From Progne subis subis (lineage: Eukaryota > Chordata > Aves > Passeriformes > Hirundinidae): a DNA stretch of 64,000 bases. The stretch is from the NCBI GenBank assembly GCA_022316685.1, contig JAKJHU010001589.1, positions 1-64,000 of the forward strand, in the 5' to 3' direction. The notes beneath the pieces were generated by a model, which was not told the origin of the DNA, did not search any database, and saw nothing but the letters and a program-made list of their open reading frames with translations. This document shows positions 1-11,639 of the stretch, piece by piece. A program made the translations under genes and the position numbers. How positions within the stretch are numbered: the first letter of the stretch is position 1; each line of letters starts with the position of its first letter.

Positions 1-505
1 TATGATAATAAGACACAGAAAGAGAGAAAGATCAAAAAAGATTTAGAGAAGCACACACACAGCTACCACTCCTGGATTCCAGTTGTGTTCAGATAGAAAT
101 TCCAAGAGGAGGTGGGGTCAAGATGTGTGCTTGCCTTGTGGTCAACCATAAATACCCCATGGTCTTCCTGGGCCCTTCCCCCAGGAGGGACTTTGGGTCA
201 CTTGGTCTCTCAGGAGCTGGGCTGGGGGCTGCAGAGGTGGCTGTGGAGCATTGCCTTTGGTGTGCCAGGGATTGGCAGACACTGCTGGGCTGGGATAGAG
301 GCTCTGGGGGATTGGGGTTACAGGGCAGGGCAGTGCTGGGGTTTCAGGGCAGGGCAAGGCTGGACCTGCCCCTTCCTCCCTCACACACAAAATGTTTCCA
401 GCCAACAATCTCCTCCAGTCTCTCACAACAGGCAATGCTGGAGGTGGAATCCCATTGTGGCCATGGGCACCTAGACAAGAAGGACAGTTCTTTTCCATAG
501 GAAGG
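1..505. repeat. Outer flank of inverted duplication, arm A
   Basis: No gene is seen. The stretch, with the neighbouring LTR up to about 1345, reappears in reverse complement at 44937-45445 with only scattered differences. The match is still running at base 1, so the true arm extends out of the window. Open frames occur on both strands here, but they are opposed and GC-rich and look like chance. Confidence 0.75.
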
Positions 506-2097
506 TGTAATGGTTTTAGTTAAAACTGGGCAGAAACACTAATTAATGTAGTGACTACACATTTGTCAAATTTTGTTTGCTAAATTTAGTGTAGTGGTCT
601 TAGTGTTTACTCTCTTTTTGTGGGAGAGGATCAGGAGAAACAAAGCAGGCTCAAGCTTAAAAAACAAAGTTTTATTAACACACACAAAAAATGGAAAAGA
701 TAAGAAAAGTTGGGAAAATCCCAAAAAACCCAAAATGCAACTTCAAAACCCTCTTCCCTTCCCTTACAAACTGTTAACGTTCTTACAAACAACATAGGAG
801 ACACAACCTGTGATTTTCAGTCAGTTTCACCATTTAAGCATAATCTTTCATCACTTTGGGAGAGGAGTCTCTCTAGAGTCTTATGGACACATTGCCACAA
901 GACAAAAACAGTCCTGGGGCTCTCAATGTCACAAATCTGCAACTGCTTGGAATTTTTGCAGATTGTGCTGTTCCACCCATTGCACCTTCCCCTGGCTACC
1001 TATGGGCCTCTCAGTGTATTTGGGGTACTGTTTAAGAAAGCTTCTTCTAGTATAAAACAAGGATTCTCTATCTCTAAAATTGTCTTTATCTCAAAAGAAA
1101 TAGAGACTCCTTTTACCCCAAGAGCCGGGCTTCAAATCACTTTCTCTCTAAAATCATTTTGTCTCAAAGGCTGAGACCTCTTTTACCCCAGGAGTGAGGG
1201 GCTTTAAGATTCCCACTTAAATCTCAATCATATCAATCCCCAACTTTGACTAGAACTAGCATTCCCCAAACAACATTAAGATGTTACAAGAAACAGTCCA
1301 TTTCTCCATAGTTTACACCAGAAAAGTTTGGTTAAAAATGTCCACATCCTCAATCCCTCTTCTAATAATCTTTATCAGTTCTTTCACTCCTGCTCCACTG
1401 ACTTCATGCGGCGTCTTTCCTACGTCCCCTCTGTCTCTTTCTTTTCTCTCTCAGGGAAGGGTCAGGCCTTGGAAGCTCCATGTTGCCAGGAAGGGTTAAC
1501 TCTGCCCAGGCCTGCAGTGGCCATGTGATTTCTGCTCCAGGCAGCAGTCTCTCCATTTCAGATCAGCCTGGTTTCCTCCCTCCACTCTTTCTTCCGTCTG
1601 GAAGACACCGGAGGAGGGGAGCGGGAGGAGAGCTCTGCCCACCCCTCGGTGACAATCGGGGCAGCCTCGGCCAAACCGGGCCCATAGTTGTTATCAGGGG
1701 AGATCCCTCCCTGCTCTGGGGTCTCTGGGGAGGTTTTTTCAAAGTGGTTGATGTTAAGCTGCAACCTCTCCTCCCCCGGGAGCCGATGGAGTCCGGCTGG
1801 GCCTCGGGCGAGCTTCCCCCCGAAGGGGGAGGTGGGGTGTGGGGAGCAGTAGGACCCACTCGATGTTACCTGTTCAGCTGACCAGGAGGAAAAGGGCCTG
1901 ACCTGAACAAACCCAGGATTTATATGGGTACTGCCCAAAGTCGCATTCAACATTCTCAGTGGCCAAAGCAGATGCCAATATCTCAAAACAGCTTCTGATA
2001 GCTCCTTGTCCTTTCTAAAACTATTTCTAGGGTCCTGATATGGGTAACACTTCACATTCCTTCCTAACTAAAAACCAAACTGTGCTAACCCATGACA
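506..2097 (-). mobile_element. LTR-A, retroviral long terminal repeat on the minus strand
   Basis: Read on the minus strand the segment begins TGTCATGGGTTAGCACAG at 2097 and ends CCATTACA at 506, so it has TG...CA ends. A TATA-like CCATATAAATCC lies on the minus strand near 1923, and an AATAAA on the minus strand lies near 677, the order expected for U3 then R/U5. A diverged full-length copy lies at 57292-58623 and a truncated copy at 44070-44936. No matching target-site duplication is visible (left AAGG, right GTGAC). The family is not named here; an avian ERV LTR is the likely assignment. Open frames inside it (for example 1558-2055 minus) are not supported as genes. Confidence 0.6.
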
Positions 2098-2344
2098 GTG
2101 ACCTTTAGGCTTTGCAGGGCTCAGGCACAGTGGCTGGGACAGAGTCAGGGCTGAGGTCAAACTCTGTGGGTTGGGGCAGAGCCCATCCAGAAATGACCTG
2201 AGATGGGCTCAAAGACAATGATGGGACCACGGCCAGACCCTCATGTTCTTCAGTCCCACCTCACATCATTGCCAGGGGCAGAGAAAGGGACAGGTGACTT
2301 CTCAGCATGGGTCACAGGAACCTGGGTCACCAGAGCCCCTCCCA
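2098..2344. repeat. Mosaic of short inverted copies
   Basis: No gene. Bases 2098-2178 match the reverse complement of about 56725-56800, and 2165-2262 match the reverse complement of about 54538-54622, which is the 3' flank of zinc-finger pseudogene Z3. The stretch therefore looks assembled from fragments of blocks found elsewhere in the window. Confidence 0.55.
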
Positions 2345-2602
2345 AAGTGGCAATGGCCCATTAACAGAAGATATCTCCCTTGGAAGGAGGACAGGTCGTG
2401 GAAGAGATCAAGAACACTGCCCCATTTGGTTTTAACAGCTGGCCCATGAAGAGAAGATCCCCCTCAGAGATATGAGGGATAGGTCATGGAAGAGATAAAC
2501 AACCTGCCTCAAATATTACCATTACAGATGGTAATAGAATACATTTTTTTTGGTTACATCTTGCATTGCAAGACAGGGCTTGAGGTTCCTTGCCCAGGAG
2601 CT
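2345..2602 (-). repeat. Inverted copy of the E-block LTR 5' part (outer foldback arm)
   Basis: The reverse complement matches about 4665-4925, including the LTR-like start TGTCTTGCAATGCAAG and some 20 bases of flank on its outer side. Because the flank is shared too, this is a duplicated piece rather than an independent insertion. Confidence 0.7.
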
Positions 2603-2949
2603 CTCAGGAATTCCTTAAGGCTACTGAGATAACAACAGGACGACAAATAAGAACCAAGAGCCTGAGAAACTGTTTACAACCAACACAAAACTTAGAGGAC
2701 ACACAACATGATGATGGACGCTTGACCAATGAGCTGACCTGAAGGATGTGTGCCTGCCCCGTGAACAAGTGGCTCATCCAATTGAGAGGCACCTGTACGT
2801 GTGGACAGTAGTGCTCGAATTCATAACTGGAGTTTAACACAAACAAAATATATAATAAAAATACAATTTTATACATATATATATAAATATTAAATAAACT
2901 ACTTTCTGCTAAAATGATATTGATTCTGCTATTCAGTTGCCCAGTGCTT
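2603..2949. other. AT-rich stretch without a recognised gene
   Basis: Contains a short run of TA repeats near 2871-2884 and several AATAAA-like words. No domain, RNA gene or repeat family was recognised. It separates the outer and inner arms of the foldback. Confidence 0.5.
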
Positions 2950-3200
2950 CCCCTGTCCTGCAGAGGCTCTGCAGGACTGACAGGATGGGCTTTGAGGCTG
3001 TGAGGAGAAGTTGAGGGACCTGGGCAGCTGCACCTTCTGAAGAGGAGGCCCAGGGCTCATCCTGCAACTGCTGCAAGGGTGGTTTCAGAGAATCACAGAA
3101 TCATCAAGGTTGGAAAAGACCTTGGACATCATCAAGTCCGTCCTGCACCCTGACACTGCCTTGACTCCCTTGAGACTCCTTTTCTCCAGGATAAACAAAC
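2950..3200 (-). mobile_element. CR1 3' end, minus strand (inner foldback arm)
   Basis: Around 3090-3140 the sequence AGAATCACAGAATCATCAAG followed by a GGAAAAGACC-type stretch is the reverse complement of a CR1 3' tail. The whole of 2950-3196 is also an imperfect inverted repeat of 3546-3790, so one arm carries the CR1 tail in reverse and the other forward. Confidence 0.7.
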
Positions 3201-3204
3201 GACA

Positions 3205-3650
3205 ATCTGGGGACAGAGTGGCTGGACAGCAACCAGGCAGAAAGCAACCGGGGGGGACTGATGGACAGCAGGCTGGACATGAGCCAGCAGTGTGCCCAGG
3301 TGGCCAAGAAGGCCAATGGCTCCTGGCCTGGATCAGGACAGTGTGACCAGCAGCACCAGGGCAGTGATTCTTCCTCTGTGCTTGGCAGTGGTTGGGCAGC
3401 ACCTCAAGTGCTGAGTCCAGTTCTGGGCCCCCCATCTTAGGAAGGACATGGAGGGGCTGGATCGTGTCCAGAGAAGGAAAACAAGGCTGGTGAGGGGTCT
3501 GGAACACAAGTCCTGTGAGGAGTGGCTGAGGGAGCTGGGGTTGTTCATCCTGGAGAAGAGGAGGCTCAGGCAAGACAAGGCAGTGTCAGGGCAAAGGTTG
3601 GACTTGCTGATTGCCTTCCCCAGTCTTGCTGATTCTGTGATTCTCTGAAA
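3205..3650 (+). mobile_element. CR1 LINE fragment, 3' end of ORF2 and tail
   Basis: Conceptual translation across short frames gives CR1 ORF2 C-terminal landmarks such as [14 protein letters not shown] and RVQRR...[10 protein letters not shown]...EEWLRELG...LEKRRLR. It ends in TGATTCTGTGATTCTC near 3630-3645, the CR1 3' repeat. Frameshifts break it, so it is a dead 5'-truncated copy. The same fragment is repeated at 50340-50845 in block E2. Confidence 0.8.
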
Positions 3651-4686
3651 CACAGTGCAGCAGTTGCAGAATGAGCCCTGGGCCTCCTCTTCAGAAGGTC
3701 CAGCAGCCCATCTGCCACAACTTCTCCTCACAGCCCTAAAGCCCATCCTGTCAGTCCTGCAGAGCCTCTGCAGCTCCTCCTCCTTGCCCAGAACAGGGAG
3801 CCCCACAGCCAGACACAGCACCCCAGATGTGCCCCCCTGGCCTGTGGTGCCTCTGGCAAGGGAGCAGCACGAGGCACTGCAGGAGCCTACAGACAATTCC
3901 TGAAGCACTTGGAGGATGATCCTGCTCCACAAGGGACGTTCCCATGGTGCTGGGAACTCAGGAGCTGAAATGGGAAGTGGGGCCAGAGAGGAAAGGGCAA
4001 CCAGGAATGGGATGGGAAGGGAACAGGGCTGGGCAATAGAAAGAAATTTGCACCAGGAAGAGGAAAGAAAGCCAAGGTGAAGCAAAGGAAATGCTGAGGG
4101 CAGTTTGGGGGTGGCTGCCAGGCAGCCCTGGCTCTGAGCAACAACATCTGCAGGGGCACAGGAAACTCACAGCTCAAGGGAACAAACTTTCTGGCTGACT
4201 TCAGAGGCCACCACAAACCTGAGTGCTTTCCCTGCTGGCCCCCAGCCCTTCCTGGCCCCAGGGGCTGATGCTGGCATTTGTGCTCTCTCAGGTTCATCTC
4301 CCCACACCAACACCATGGGGGTGCTCACGCCTGCTCTGGGCAGTGCACACAGAGGCTCCTGAGCCAGTGCTGCCGTGTCTGTGCCTGCAAGGATGCGGCA
4401 CCTGTGTGAGCTGGGGGAGAGGCCAGGGCTGCAGAGGGGGGATGTTGTTGGCAGGTGCATGAGGATGCTCTGGGACGCTGCCCTGGGGTGTCCGGCACAG
4501 TGGGGATGGATCAGCCCCTGCTCTGCTGCTCCTTCCCTTCTCCCCCAGGGATCTGGCAGAGCCCCAGCCATGCTGTTTGCCCTCAGCCTGCCCACGGCCA
4601 CCCTGGGGCTGCTCACGGGGCTTTTCTCTGCTGAGCATTGGCCTGGGTGTGTTCTGGAGAGAGTCTGGGCAAGGAGCCTGGAGCCC
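3651..4686. repeat. E1 block, non-coding
   Basis: Matches 50846-51880 in the same order and orientation with an offset of about 47,190 bases. Many open frames lie on both strands (for example 3333-4085 minus), but they overlap each other, lack domains and differ by indels between the two copies, so I call none of them genes. Confidence 0.65.
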
Positions 4687-5438
4687 TGTCTTGCAATGCA
4701 AGATGTAACTGAAAAAATGTATTCCATTACCATCTGTTAACACCAGGAGGGCAGGTTGTTTATCTCTTCCATGACCCATTCATTCCTCATATCTCTGAGG
4801 GGGATCTTCTCTTAATGGCCCAGCTGTGTTAAAACCAAATGGGACAGTGTTCTTGATCTCTTCCATGACCCATCCTCCCTCCAGGGAGATATCGTCTGGT
4901 AATGGGCCATTGAGTCTCACTGCATGACTGATAAAATTACATCATCCCATTGTGAGATGCTCCACCCAGAGGGAGGAGCCAAGCATTCCTACCTGGATAT
5001 AATCTGAGATTTATAGCACCAGGAGCAGTCAAGTTTCCACTGGATTCCCAGAGGAAGACCAGACCCATCTGCACCACCACTGGACCTTCAGAAGAAAACT
5101 GCACCCTTCTACAAGATCATTGCTCCAACAAAACCACATCTGTCACTCCAGGAGGACTGCTGCCACAATTTGATTGCACTGCTAGCAACACCCTGACTAC
5201 CCAGGTGTTAGGTTGGATTCTGTGTCTTATATTTTGGGCATTTTTGGTGGTGGTTTTTTTTACTACTGCATTTTTAGTTTAATTTTCCTACTGAAGAACT
5301 GATATTCCTATTGCCATATCTTTGCTTGAGAGCCCGTTAATTTCAAAATTATAATTCAAAGAGAGGGGGTTTGTATTTTCCATTTCAAGGGATGCTCCCA
5401 CCTTCCATAGCAGACCTCTGTCTTACCAGCCCAAGACA
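4687..5438 (+). mobile_element. LTR-like segment upstream of Z1
   Basis: Runs from TGTCTTGC to CCAAGACA, so its ends form a 5-base inverted repeat (TGTCT/AGACA). A TATA-like GGATATAATC lies at about 4995-5004, with GC-containing sequence before it. The second copy is at about 51882-52631 (block E2), and a 5' part lies inverted at 2345-2575. No target-site duplication is visible (AGCCC versus GGGAG). It sits about 550 bases upstream of the first recognised exon of Z1, so it could supply a promoter; that is inference. Confidence 0.55.
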
Positions 5439-5992
5439 GGGAGCTTGGCTCAGATATCCTGAGTAGTCCCTGTGTTGGGGTTTTTTTTGGGTTGGGGATG
5501 TTTGTAGAAGTAAGAACTCCAAAGCTGGGTGGAAAATGCCACTTGGGGTGACACTGGGGGGTCCCAGTGGTGGCTGCTGGCAGAGGCAGCCTGGAGGAGC
5601 AGAGCCCTGTCTCCCCCAGGACCCCAGAGAGGGGGAGCGCTGCAATTTGCAGGACCTTCAACAGCTTGGAGAGGGGCAGGGGGCACTCCTTGGAGCCCCT
5701 GCAACCCAAAGCAGAGAATAAAAGGAGAAGGGACCCTGGGACCCCAACCCTCCCCAGCATCCCTAAATGGAAAATGGAAAAGGGGGGAGCTTTACAGATT
5801 CCTGGGTTTCTCAGCAGCCTGGGGAGGGCAGGGAGACCAGAGACAGGCAACTCCACAAAGGAATTTTCAGGGCTGCTCTTGGTGTTTGATAGGCTATTAG
5901 GGACTCCAGAAGTCTGGTGACTTGTAGAGATGGACTTGAGCAAAAGGACATTAAAACTCAACGTACTCATCCCTTGTTTTTGTCCAAACCAG
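5439..5992. other. Upstream or intronic region of Z1
   Basis: No exon was recognised before the splice acceptor at 5991-5992. The stretch is paralogous to 52632-53184 upstream of Z3. About 60 bases before the acceptor (5905-5945) resemble 18925-18960 upstream of Z2, the only part of this flank shared with Z2. The long minus-strand frame 5356-6906 crosses it and is discussed under rejected items. Confidence 0.5.
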
Positions 5993-7096
5993 GATTTCCC
6001 ATTCCCAAACCTTGGCTGGATGGAGGAGGAGGCTGTGAGGAAGAGGAAGATGCCCAGGACAGCCAGGCAGGTGAGGAGGAAATCAGTGCCCCTTTCCCCC
6101 TCTCTCCTGCTCCATCTCCCAGCCCAGCATGGCCCCTGGCTGCAGGACAACCCTGCTGCAGACACCGTCCTGCCGGGGATGCACTGGAGGAATCTCCTTC
6201 CCCTTCCTTCTGTCACGGAGGCAAATCCCATCCTGACCTTGTCCTTCTTCCTCCAGACAAGGAGCTGAGGATGGAGACCAGGGAGGATAAATCCCCACAG
6301 CAGAACCTTGTGGAAGAGGCCGTTTTGAGCAGCTCCACGGTGCAGGAATCCAAAAGGGAGAAAAAGCGCCGGAGATCCGACAGGAGGAAGGACTCCAAAC
6401 CCATCGCAGGGTGCACTGAGGAGCAAAGACCACCTCTGTGCTGGGAAGGTGGACAGAGCTTCAGCCAGAGCAATACCCCTGTCGAGCAGCAGATGATCCA
6501 CACTGGGGAGAGGCCCTACGAGTGTCCTGAGTGCAGGAAGGGCTTCAAGCACAACTCCCACCTCATCAGGCACCGGCGCATCCACACTGGGGAGAAGCCC
6601 TACAAGTGTGGGGAATGTGGGATGAGCTTCAGCCACAGCTTCAGCCTGATCTGTCACCAGAGGATCCACACCAAGGAACGGCCCTACGAGTGTGAGCAGT
6701 GTGGGAAGAGCTTCAGCCAGCGCTCCAACCTGATCCGCCACCAGAACATTCACGCTGAGGAAAGGCCATACAGGTGTGGGGAATGTGGGAAGGGCTTCAA
6801 CCAGAGGTCCCAGCTGATTGTCCACCAAATGGCCCACACTGGGGAGAGGCCCTACGAGTGTCCTGAGTGTGGGAAGAGGTTTCAGGACCAGCTCCAATCT
6901 CCTCAAGCACCAGCGAATTCACAGAGAGGAGAGGCCCTTCTGCTGCCCCGACTGCGGGAAGGGCTTCAAGCGCAACTCCACCCTCATCACCCACCGGCGC
7001 ATCCACACTGGGGAGAGGCCCTACGAGTGTCCCCAGTGTGGGAAGAGCTTCAGCCAGAGCTCTCACTTGACCCGACACCAACAGAGGCACAGGTAA
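5993..7096 (+). pseudogene. C2H2 zinc-finger gene Z1, frameshifted
   Basis: The family encodes DNA-binding C2H2 proteins. A small exon (5993-6070) follows an acceptor after a pyrimidine tract; its ATG is at 6020 and opens [12 protein letters not shown], and the donor is CAG|GTGAGG at 6071. The second exon starts at 6257 and ends at TAA 7094-7096. It encodes a basic linker and seven fingers joined by HTGERPY-type linkers, for example [19 protein letters not shown] and [19 protein letters not shown]. There are two lesions. The small exon has one C fewer than Z2 and Z3 (CCC against CCCC near 6053), which changes the phase so that the spliced frame meets TGA. One extra base near 6884, inside the fifth finger, shifts the last fingers to another frame. 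No KRAB box is seen. Sequencing error cannot be excluded for either single-base change. Confidence 0.85.
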
Positions 7097-8084
7097 GAGA
7101 AGCCCTGCGAGTGCCCCGAATGGGAAAAGCTTCCTGCACTGCTCCAACTCTATCCCCCTCCCCCATCAGGGGACCCACATTGGGAAGACACTGTGCTGGT
7201 GGTCCTTTAGTTTGGTGGTTCCTAATATTCTTTTGGTTCATCTTCATCCCATTAAAACCAGCAAAATTGGGCTGAAAATCAACCAATTCATCAAAGGCAT
7301 CTGAAGTCTCACTTTTTCCTTGTGTTTCAAGAGAAACTGGGATTCCAGATGATACTTATGAGGATTTGGGGGTATTTGGTGTGCTTGTCTCCATTTCTTA
7401 TCGCTCAGAGAGACAAGAGGCTTTGATCTATCACCTCAAAAACACTCATTGCCACTGAAAACTACTTAATCCCACCCAAAATTACTCAATTCCTCAGCCC
7501 CTCAGTGTGGAATGGGGTTGGAAAGGGGTTGGGCAAAGTGGGATGCAGATAAGGAGGGGTGAGGTGAGCATTGGGTGGGGCAGGATGGGTGGGATGGGGA
7601 TTGGGAGGAGTGGGATGGGAGAAATAGGGCTTGGGAAGAGGGTCTTGATGTCCATGAGAGCTGGGATGGGTTTGGGTGGGGATTGGGAAGGTGTGGTGAA
7701 ATCTGCAATGAGACAGCCAAAGGTTTGGGATGATGAAGGGAGGGGGAACCCGTTCTTGAGTGAGTTTTTGTGTATTCCATGTTCTTGAAGGGATTTTCGT
7801 GCATCCCAGGTTTCTGAGGTGGTTTTGGGATGGTCACTGCCCCAGCCCCAGCCACTGCAGCCTCTGGTCCAGCCCCAAAGTGGCTGCCAAGCCCCTGGCA
7901 CCCTGAAAATCCCACCTGTGAGAGGGGCCAGAGCAGGTGGGGCTGTGACACGGCTGTGACACTGACACGTCCCACGGCCCCGGAGCTCACAGCAGCTGAG
8001 ATGGCGCTGGATCCAAAGCCCAGACTTGTGGATCTCTCTCTCTTCTCCTGACTTCCTCTTCTCAAAATCTGGAAAATTGAAGTT
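7097..8084. repeat. D1 block start: zinc-finger 3' flank and G-rich DNA
   Basis: Matches 20205-21190 downstream of Z2 with few changes. Bases 7500-7720 are dense in GGGATGGG-like words on the plus strand. Open frames (7494-7901 minus, 7502-8065 minus) follow from this composition and lack any domain. Confidence 0.6.
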
Positions 8085-8705
8085 GTAGGGTTTAGAGTTT
8101 TCTAAGTCAGTGCTTTGCGAAGTGCCTTACCATAATTCTAGGTTTAATAGAAGTTATAAGTGAAGTTAAATACTATTCCTCTGTGAATGGTTAAGTCATA
8201 GTTTGTAAGTTCAGATAAATACTGTCAAGTGCTGTTCTTTTGCTAAATTGTGAAGTTGAAGGTGTAAGTTAAGGTTAGGGTATAAGTCCTGTTAAGCTGG
8301 AGCTCTGTGACCCTTTTAGGCCGTGTTCCTTTTATCTTTGCCCTCACTGTCCTCTTGTCACACACACAGGGACAGTCCTCGGTTCGTTTCTGGTTTGATT
8401 GCCTGGATTTTGTTTGGTTCTGTTGTTGCTTTCCTTCCTTGCTGTGCCTGAAGTGTCCAGTCAGGGACAGAGTGACTCTTGCAAGGAACTTTGTCATGCC
8501 TCACCACCTGTGCTCCTAACTGGTGATTTTTGTCAAATATGCTAATCTGCTACATTTATAGAACTGTATTCACCCTTTGTGGGGCTGGGCGTTTTGTGGA
8601 CATGTTCCATATCTGCCCCTTGGAGGTCTCCAATAAAGATCAGCCTTTCTATTACCTCCTCTATAATATTATCTCCAAGGCTGTTACTTTATTTCTGGGT
8701 TCCTG
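8085..8705 (+). mobile_element. LTR-like stretch with polyadenylation signal
   Basis: T-rich, with repeated AAGTT/GTAAGTT words, a TTTATAG near 8555 and a CAATAAAGATCAG polyadenylation signal at about 8630, followed by a pyrimidine-rich tail. That resembles the R/U5 end of an avian LTR. No TG...CA termini or target duplication could be fixed. A near-identical copy lies at about 21190-21805. Confidence 0.35.
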
Positions 8706-8960
8706 AAGGCATCAACACAGCCGGGCCTCATGGCACCAGGAGAGCTCTGTGACACAAGGACATCTTGGGGAACCAAGCGTCAACTGCAAACACAGCGCGG
8801 CCTCATGGAAGCCAGGTGCCACTTGGACAGTGCCAGGGCACGTGGAGCTCAGTGTCCACTGTGACACAGCACTGCCCCACGGAACCCAGCAGAGCATTGT
8901 GACAACAGGGAATCTCATGGATGCAAGGCTCTCCTTGGGCAAACTGGGGCCTCCTGGGAC
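8706..8960 (+). repeat. Degenerate minisatellite, GTGACAC/CATGGAACC family
   Basis: Imperfect units of roughly 36-60 bases alternate GTGACAC-like words with CTCATGGAA-like words. The same family appears at about 21806-22060, on the other strand at about 27620-27890, and most clearly at 49806-50250. It runs directly into the olfactory-receptor fragment. Confidence 0.5.
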
Positions 8961-9182
8961 ACAAAGCCTTTTCCACGTGCCTCCCTCGCCTGGCTGTGGT
9001 GTCCTTGTTTGTCAGCAGTGGTTTGTTTGCCCACCTGAAGCCCCGCTCCATCTCCTCCCCATCCCTGGATCTGGCCCTGTCAGTTCTGTACTCACTGGTG
9101 CCTCCAGCCCTGAACTCCTACATCTCCAGCCTGAGGAATAAGGAACTCGTGGAGTCCATGAGGAAACTGCTGGCAAAAACAT
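8960..9182 (+). pseudogene. Olfactory receptor fragment, OR14-like, TM6-TM7
   Basis: An odorant-binding G-protein-coupled receptor remnant. The plus frame contains KAFSTCLPRLAVVSLF, then LKPRSISSPSLDLALSVLY and PPALNSYISSLRNKE. These correspond to the end of intracellular loop 3, transmembrane segment 6, extracellular loop 3 and transmembrane segment 7. Receptors of this family end in an NPxIY-type motif followed by SLRNKE; here NPLIY is degraded to NSYIS. Everything before transmembrane segment 6 is missing, and the minisatellite abuts the break. The frame reads on to 9331 without receptor homology. The paralogue at 22070-22290 has one base fewer just before LPRLAVV. Membership in the expanded bird OR14 group is judged from the motif pattern only. 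Confidence 0.75.
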
Positions 9183-10329
9183 ACCTCTTTTCTTCTGCAG
9201 AACCTTCTGAATATAACTCATTTCAATCTCAGACTTGGTGTCCTTTCTTTCCATTTTTGCATTTTTTTAATACATTCCTACTGTTATGTTTTCCACAAAC
9301 TAATATCACTCCTCACAGCATTTCTACATGAGTATCTGCCATTATTCAGTATCTCAATGACTTTCAAAAGCTTTGTTCCCTATGCATGTGAATAAAATAA
9401 TGATCTTTTGCAGATGGGAAGGAAAGAGGCTCGCAGCAGAGCCAGCACAGACAGGGACAATGGCCCTGGCTCTTTCCACATCTGCTCTTCCCAGCTCCAC
9501 ACTCCCCTTCCCAGCCCTTCTGTGGGTGCAAGGCCGGAGTGCTCGGGCAGTTTGGTCACTGTCCTGCTGCATGTCCGTGCTGTGACCATCCTCCTCAGTA
9601 AGGGCCTCTAAAAGCAAAGGCCACAGTGTGTAAGGCACAGAAATAACAACTGAGATCAATTCTCTACTTCCCATCAGCAGACAATGTCCAGCCAGCTCCT
9701 GGCAGGAAAGGATGGCAGTACATGTACTTTGTGCTTGGTATGAGAAATGTCTCAATAATAAAAGACATCCACAGCCCTCACGGCCAGCCCCATCGCCCTT
9801 CTTTCCCCTCAGTTTATTGCTGACCATGACATCACAAGGAATGGGAGCTCCCTTGGGTCAGTCCAGCCCAGTTGTCCTCTCCCTGTGCCCTCAGGAACAC
9901 TTTCCCACCCCGCAGCCCATTGGATGGGGGGTGTCAGACATGCCCTGGGCAGAGGTCAGGGCAGGGCTGGCCATGGCAGGGCAGAGCCAGGGGGGCAGCG
10001 AGATGGGAGTGTGCAGCAGCTGTGGGACAGGGCAGGACAAGCTGTGCTGGACATGGCCAAGGGCCCTGGCAGGGCTGGCAGTGCCTGGGAGAAGCCAAGT
10101 CCTGGTGTCCTGGGGCACAGCAGCCTCTGTGCCACCAAGGGCTGTGAGGAGACACCTTGTCCTGAGGCCCTGGGGCCTCCTGGCACAGCCCCAGCAAGGC
10201 TGGGCACTGTCAGCCCCTTGTGCTGCCCTCAGCATCCCCCTCACATGCCAGTGGCCTCAAGGATGTGCTGGAAGGAGTCCCTGGGGAGCCTTGGTCAGCA
10301 ATGGCCCTGGGGGGCTCCTGAATGCTGCC
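9183..10329. repeat. D1 block, receptor 3' flank and anonymous GC-rich DNA
   Basis: Paralogous to 22291-23440. Frames such as 9712-10485 plus and 9885-10430 plus are open in overlapping registers and are not conserved in one frame between copies. No domain is seen, so I call no gene. Confidence 0.5.
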
Positions 10330-10800
10330 AGGAGGAGCATTCAAAGGACTTTTGGTTTTGGTTTTGCTTTTTCCTGGGAGTCTTTGAGAGGTTTGTGCAA
10401 TCATGGCCTCCAATTATCTGCTCTAATTAGTCCCTTGAGAGGCTTTGTCAGGAACAACACTCAGTGGGGCTCATTAATGCTTTGAGATAGTCAAGGTGTT
10501 TAAGCTACTTTGTAATTTCCTTCCCACACGGAGTCTCTGAGAGGTTTTTGTGCAATCCTGGCCACTAATTCTCTCCTCCAGAGTCTATGAGGAGCTTGTG
10601 TTGGGGATGGACCTCAGTGGAACCCATTAATGTTTCGAGACACTTTGTGTGTTTCCTCTGACTTTCACTCCTGGAAAGGTTTGTGCAATCTCCTCTCAGG
10701 CCCTGAGGTTCCAGGGCTCAACACCAAATGCACGATGGGGCTCCTTAGGATCAAGAAAGTCCTGACAAACCATGGCCGTGCCTTGATTTCCCTCTGATCT
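10330..10800 (+). repeat. About 145-bp tandem repeat, three units
   Basis: The anchor GAGAGGTTTGTGCAATC recurs near 10387, 10533 and 10677. Each is associated with CAGTGGGGCTCATTAATG-like and TTTGAGA-like words. D2 keeps three units (about 23490, 23640 and 23778). The inverted copy D3 has at least five (60890-61640), so unit number differs between paralogues. Confidence 0.7.
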
Positions 10801-11639
10801 GGTGCAGTTCATTAGGAAGTATTTTTTCCTAGAGTCAGGGTGAAATATTTCAAAGAACTTCCAATAAACCCACATTCCGTTTTTCATGGGTAAATTTTTC
10901 TCTTTAAAGCAGAAGTGTTTACAGCATTCAGTGACTGATACTGAACCAGGGTGTCTCCTAAGGAGGTCTGGCCTGGTCAGAGAAGTTGTGCCTTGAGGTC
11001 TTACCCAGTGTGGACAACCTTGTTCCACATTCCCCAACCCCCTCCTGTCTCCCCTCACTCACCTGGGACCTGCTTTTCTCAGAGAACTGGATGCACTCAA
11101 GCAAAGAGTGGATTTCTTCCTTTTTTAGCAATCTAAAACTCCTAAGTTCCAGGCAATCTCCTCAAGTGTGTGCCAAGCCCAAGGCGCCACCAAGGAGGTT
11201 CCCCTTCCCCAAGGCAGAACCATGCAAGGAATGTTCTAGACACACAGGAAGTTCTCCTAATAAACACAAATCCAGAGTTGGCTGAAGGCAGAATTAGACC
11301 AGCTCCTGAAGGACAGACAAGCTTTGAACTCCTTGCAGCTCAAAGCTCCAGGTGGGTTGTTGGGAGGTGTGTGAGTGAGCCAAGAGAGAGGGGAAGGGAA
11401 ATGCAGAGAGCCCTGGAAGTGCTTGTGTGCAGACAGGCTGTGGGGAAGGGCCCTGCAGCCCTGCCCTGGGCCAGGCAGTGAGGGTGGATCATCATCCCAA
11501 CCTGCCCTGGGCCATGGCAAGGGGCTGTGGCCATGGACACTGCACTGACCCCACTGCTGGCTTTGGATCCCTCATCCCTTCAAGGTTCCTTGGAAAGCGC
11601 CCCAAGGACCCATTTCTGCAGCCAGGTTCCATGGCCAGG
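10801..11639. repeat. D1 block, anonymous
   Basis: No gene was recognised. The stretch is paralogous to 23905-24759, and in reverse to about 59920-60790. Small frames on both strands are conserved only as nucleotide similarity. Confidence 0.5.

Noticed and set aside
5356..6906. 516-codon open frame on the minus strand
   Set aside because: It is antisense to Z1. C2H2 repeats have periodic codon use that keeps the opposite strand open (DxLVxDQxGALxEALPT repeats). Similar antisense frames occur over Z2 and Z3.
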